Part shown: positions 30,554-32,928 of the stretch, piece by piece | Position numbering within the stretch: the stretch's first letter is position 1 | Layout: the number at the start of each line of letters is the position of its first letter | NCBI GenBank assembly: GCA_003612525.1 | Contig: RAZD01000031.1 | Span: forward strand, 1 to 32,928 | Direction of reading: 5' to 3' | DNA: 32,928 nucleotides | Source: a bacterium C-53 | Lineage (GTDB): Bacteria > Bacillota > Clostridia > Lachnospirales > Lachnospiraceae | The notes under the pieces: generated by a model | Databases searched by the model: none | The model's input: only the letters and a program-made list of their open reading frames with translations | What the model was told of the DNA's origin: nothing | Position numbers and translations under genes: made by a program

Positions 30554-30890
30554 TGTAATGCTTTCCCACAAAAAACCCGACAGCGTAATCAACGTAAAAG
30601 TCGAGTTTGGCGAGGGTGAGGGAAAAGTGCCGCTTGATAATATCGCCAAGAGAGCCGAAGCGTACAAGCCGAAAGAGCGAGTTACATACAAGATGATTAA
30701 GGAGTACATAGAAGCGAAGTATGGCTTTAAAGTACATACCGCATATATCGCAGAGGTAAAAAGAGATTTAGGATTGCCGATGTACGATGCCCCTAATGCG
30801 GTAGAGGAATTGAAACAGCCGAGGAAACATCCGACGGCGGAGAAAGCGGAAGCGATAAGGGATGCTTTGAAGCATTTTGAGGTTATCTGA
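30544..30890 (+). pseudogene. Tail copy C: 3' fragment of an RlmD/RumA-like methyltransferase gene
   Basis: About 115 codons without a true start (only a TTG inside the core): ETVVMLSHKKPDSVINVKVE through TYKMIKEYIEAKYGFKVHTA to ALKHFEVI. It is nearly identical to tail B and homologous to tail A. It is either the original 3' end of the target gene or the replacement tail of element 4; its near-identity with B and its place before ICE genes favour the latter. The 5' part of the target gene is not in the window. Confidence 0.65.
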
Positions 30891-30899
30891 TAATCATAA

Positions 30900-30937
30900 G
30901 CGTATCATTAAGAAATAGTGGTACGCTTGTTTTTTTC
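30900..30937 (+). terminator. Terminator after tail copy C
   Basis: GCGTATCATT (30900-30909) pairs with AGTGGTACGC (30917-30926) with wobbles, followed by TTGTTTTTTT. The same hairpin follows tail B. Confidence 0.7.
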
Positions 30938-30951
30938 GCCCATTTGCATCT

Positions 30952-30980
30952 TTGATTATTCTTTTTTCTGTCTATATAAT
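30952..30980 (+). promoter_or_regulatory. Promoter at the left end of element 4
   Basis: TTGATT (30952-30957) and TATAAT (30975-30980) with a 17-base spacer, between the terminator and the first element 4 gene. Confidence 0.65.
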
Positions 30981-31005
30981 GAAAGCAAAAAGGACGGTGG
31001 CATTT

Positions 31006-31203
31006 ATGAGAGAAAAGAAAAGTCATTTATATGTGGATGGAGAAGAAAGAAAACTCCTGTTACATAGCCTTGTAGGATTAAAAAATCAGCTCATACAGCA
31101 AGGCAGATATACAGACTGCGTTGATGAACTTATTTTTAAGGTTGTCCATGCACCTGTAAAAAAATTAAGGGTAGAACTGGCAGGGGGAAGTGATGTGCGA
31201 TAA
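31006..31203 (+). CDS. Hypothetical small basic protein, first gene of element 4
   Basis: 65 residues from ATG 31006 (GGTGG upstream): MREKKSHLYVDGEERKLLLHSLVGLKNQLIQQGRYTDCVDELIFKVVHAPVKKLRVEL. An upstream in-frame ATG overlaps the promoter -10 and is not used. It overlaps the next gene by 11 bases. Small basic proteins of this type often open Tn1549-like ICEs; no function is known to me. Confidence 0.6.
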   Translation: MREKKSHLYVDGEERKLLLHSLVGLKNQLIQQGRYTDCVDELIFKVVHAPVKKLRVELAGGSDVR

Positions 31204-31528
31204 AGAATTTAAAGAACTGGTGAAGATAGCGGTAGAAAAATTAAAAGACGTATCCGTATTGAAACTGTTACAGGCTGACGCCAGTTATCAAAAAGACAGT
31301 AAGGATGAGGGATATGCGGAGGATGCCTTTAACCAGCTTGATTTGACGGAGGAACAAAGGGAAGTTTGCCAACATCTTATTGATTACAGGGAAAAGCAGG
31401 ATTTTGAATATGGCACACATGCGTATATTGCAGGGTTGATAGATGCGTTTCATATTATGGCGGTATTGTTTCCAGAAAAATGGGATACGGAGAGAATAAA
31501 AGAAGCCTTATCACAAAAAAGCAGATAA
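31193..31528 (+). CDS. DUF6809-like ICE protein (element 4)
   Basis: 111 residues: MCDKEFKELVKIAVEKLKDVSVL...LTEEQREVCQHLIDYREKQDFEYGTHAYIAGLIDAFHIMAVLF. Same length and same C-terminal plan as the protein at 13181 of element 1. GGGGGAAG lies before the ATG at 31193. It is probably co-transcribed with the small gene before it and ends at a strong terminator. Function unknown. Confidence 0.7.
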   Translation: MCDKEFKELVKIAVEKLKDVSVLKLLQADASYQKDSKDEGYAEDAFNQLDLTEEQREVCQHLIDYREKQDFEYGTHAYIAGLIDAFHIMAVLFPEKWDTERIKEALSQKSR

Positions 31529-31560
31529 GGCAGAGAATAAAACAGAATAGATTTTTACAT

Positions 31561-31607
31561 AGCCGATTGGTGTAGTTTTAAACAAAACAGCCAGTCGGCT
31601 TTTTTTA
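31561..31607 (+). terminator. Intrinsic terminator
   Basis: AGCCGATTGG (31561-31570) pairs with CCAGTCGGCT (31591-31600) with one wobble, then TTTTTTA. Confidence 0.85.
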
Positions 31608-31626
31608 TTGCCATGAAACCTTTACA

Positions 31627-31649
31627 TAGCCACCTTGACAAAGTGGCTA
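31627..31649. repeat. Inverted repeat before parA
   Basis: TAGCCAC (31627-31633) and GTGGCTA (31643-31649), perfect 7-bp arms with a 9-base spacer, 28 bases before the parA start. It could be a ParA/ParB binding site or an RNA hairpin in the leader. Confidence 0.45.
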
Positions 31650-31676
31650 AATCTATGCGAAAGGAGGACGCACCCT

Positions 31677-32504
31677 ATGTCAAATTGCAAAGTAATCGCT
31701 TTAACCAACCAGAAAGGCGGTGTAGGAAAGACCACCACGGCAGTCAATCTGGGCGTTAGCCTTGCACAGCAGGGCAAAAAAGTCCTGCTCATTGATGCCG
31801 ACGCACAGGCAAATCTAACCATGTCGCTCGGTTACAGCAGACCCGACGACTTGCCCGACACGCTTTCCACCATCATGCAGGACATCATTGACGATAAATC
31901 TGTCGATGTTTCCAGAAGCATCCTGCACCATGACGAGGGCGTTGACCTGCTCCCGTCCAACATTGAGCTGTCGGGATTGGAAGTAAGGCTGATTAACGCC
32001 ATAAGCCGTGAAAGCGTGCTGAAAACCTGCATCAATGAGGTAAAAAAGAACTATGATACTGTCCTTGTTGACTGTATGCCGAGTTTGGGTATGCTGACAA
32101 TCAATGCGCTTGCGGCTGCTGACAGTGTGGTTATCCCGACACAGCCCCATTATCTTTCGGCAAAAGGTTTAGAGCTGTTGCTTCGCTCCGTGTCTAAAGT
32201 GAAACGGCAAATCAACCCGCACCTGCGGATTGACGGCATCCTTATGACGATGGTAATGCCACGCACGAACATCTCTAAGGAAATCACGGCAACGGTTAAA
32301 AGTGCCTACGGGCAGAGAATTAAGGTATTTGACACCCAGATACCCCACTCCATCCGTGCCGTGGAAGCCACCGCAGAGGGCAAGAGCATTTTTGCCTACG
32401 ACAAAGGCGGCAAGGTAGCCGCCGCTTACGAGCAGTTCGGAAAGGAGGTGGCAGAGCTTGGCGAGAAACAGAGGAAGCAAAATCGAGCTGACCGCATACG
32501 ATGA
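31677..32504 (+). CDS. parA: ParA-type partition ATPase
   Basis: 275 residues from ATG 31677, with AAAGGAGG about 10 bases upstream (the frame to 31635 has no site). The deviant Walker A, TNQKGGVGKTTTAVNLG, is near residue 15; then LLIDADAQANLTMSLG, the Walker B-like VLVDCMPSLGMLT, and QPHYLSAKGLELLLRS. This is a Soj/ParA ATPase that would segregate or stabilise the excised ICE with ParB. GC-rich codon use compared with elements 2 and 3. Its end overlaps the parB start by 47 bases. Confidence 0.94.
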   Translation: MSNCKVIALTNQKGGVGKTTTAVNLGVSLAQQGKKVLLIDADAQANLTMSLGYSRPDDLPDTLSTIMQDIIDDKSVDVSRSILHHDEGVDLLPSNIELSGLEVRLINAISRESVLKTCINEVKKNYDTVLVDCMPSLGMLTINALAAADSVVIPTQPHYLSAKGLELLLRSVSKVKRQINPHLRIDGILMTMVMPRTNISKEITATVKSAYGQRIKVFDTQIPHSIRAVEATAEGKSIFAYDKGGKVAAAYEQFGKEVAELGEKQRKQNRADRIR

Positions 32505-32874
32505 CCTCTTTGAAACGGACGAGAGCCGTGCGGAAGCAAACCTAAGCAAAATAAGGGAAATCCCGATTTTGGAGATTGACGAGTTCCCAGACCACCCGTT
32601 CAAGGTCTTAATGGACGAGGATATGGAGCAGCTTGTGGACAGCGTAAGGCGGAGCGGCGTAATGACCCCTGCCACAGTCCGCCAAAAAGAGGACGGGCGG
32701 TATGAGCTTATCAGCGGTCATAGGCGGAAAAAGGCTTGCGAGCTTGCAGGGCTTGAAACGCTCAAATGCGAAGTCAAGGAGCTGACCCGTGACGAAGCGA
32801 TTATTGTCATGGTGGAAAGCAATCTCCAAAGGACAACTATCTTGCCGAGTGAGAAAGTGGATAGGCTACAATAA
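32458..32874 (+). pseudogene. parB: ParB/Spo0J-like partition protein, 3' truncated by insertion
   Basis: Starts at TTG 32458 with AAGGAGGTG upstream, inside the parA end. ARNRGSKIELTAYDDLFETD...IDEFPDHPFKVLMDEDMEQL, then ISGHRRKKACELAGLETL and ESNLQRTTILPSEK match the N-terminal ParB nuclease-like domain. After PSEK (about residue 133) the usual continuation (AFAYKM in relatives, from memory) is replaced by VDRLQ and a stop. The HTH and C-terminal dimerisation domains (family length ~300) are missing. The cause appears to be an insertion near 32857. Confidence 0.85.
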
Positions 32875-32928
32875 ACTGGACAGATTTTTTAAGGTCATAT
32901 AGTATAAAATCAATAAGCAAAGGAGCAA
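32857..32928 (+). mobile_element. Left end of an unidentified insertion element
   Basis: From about 32857 the sequence is unrelated to parB. It contains a TATAGTATAAAAT stretch and ends with AAAGGAGC at the window edge, as if a transposase start codon lies just beyond. ATAAACTGGACAG near the junction may belong to the terminal repeat. Family not identifiable. Confidence 0.45.

Noticed and set aside
30543-30890. Tail copy C as an intact gene starting at TTG
   Set aside because: The TTG lies in the attachment core and has no ribosome site; the frame is a 3' fragment of a longer gene.

Overview
The window looks like accessory DNA of a gut-type clostridial Firmicute, probably Lachnospiraceae or a relative. 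The evidence is moderate GC, strong AGGAGG-type ribosome sites, T-rich intrinsic terminators, and gene families typical of Tn1549/Tn916-like integrative conjugative elements (ICEs). These families include a TTRAP protein, a MobP-type relaxase with MobC, a sigma-like Orf7 protein, an HTH_16 protein, large serine recombinases, ParA/ParB and DUF6809-like proteins. I see no rRNA, tRNA or CRISPR array, and no clear housekeeping chromosome.

I read the window as parts of four mobile elements in tandem at one attachment site. The site lies inside the 3' part of a gene whose C-terminal tail (HVETVV..LS, then a ~90-residue extension) resembles clostridial RlmD/RumA-type RNA uracil methyltransferases. 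The 10-mer TGGAGACGGT occurs at 17485, 28091 and 30544, and each copy is followed by a copy of that tail. Element 1 is the right end of an ICE (1 to ~17485). Element 2 is complete at ~10.6 kb (17485-28091). Element 3 is complete at ~2.45 kb (28091-30544). Element 4 is the left end of another ICE (30544 to the window end), whose parB is broken by an apparent insertion near 32857.

Element 1 holds a TTRAP gene, a possible holin-like type I toxin, an unusual long foldback (738-862), mobilization genes on the minus strand with a candidate oriT, and a metal-homeostasis cargo. The cargo comprises AraC and ArsR regulators (minus strand), a CxxC metal-binding protein, a P1B-type ATPase without its own HMA domain, a second SmtB-like ArsR, a FeoA-FeoB fusion, a PF06541 membrane protein, a FeoB-associated Cys-rich peptide, and two tandem sirtuin-like proteins that both lack the catalytic histidine. 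A regulatory block follows (receiverless OmpR-type protein, two XRE proteins, sigma-like protein, HTH_16), then large serine recombinase 1.

Element 2 starts with tail copy A. It carries a small serine resolvase, a run of small ICE-type genes including a J-domain protein, an XRE-controlled operon of three unrecognised genes, two divergent XRE genes with a palindromic operator, iteron-like repeats and a hairpin before a Rep_trans-like initiator, a gene split by a -1 shift at A_AAA_AAG, and large serine recombinase 2, whose reading frame runs through the attachment core into tail copy B. Element 3 contains one recognisable complete gene, an OLD-family ATPase/TOPRIM nuclease, and no recombinase. 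It looks like a trans-mobilised defence cassette.

The strongest leads are the tandem array with its gene-restoring tails, the recombinase-free OLD cassette, the tandem degenerate sirtuins in an iron/metal operon, the long foldback whose wobble pairs point to a plus-strand RNA, and the three-gene unknown operon.
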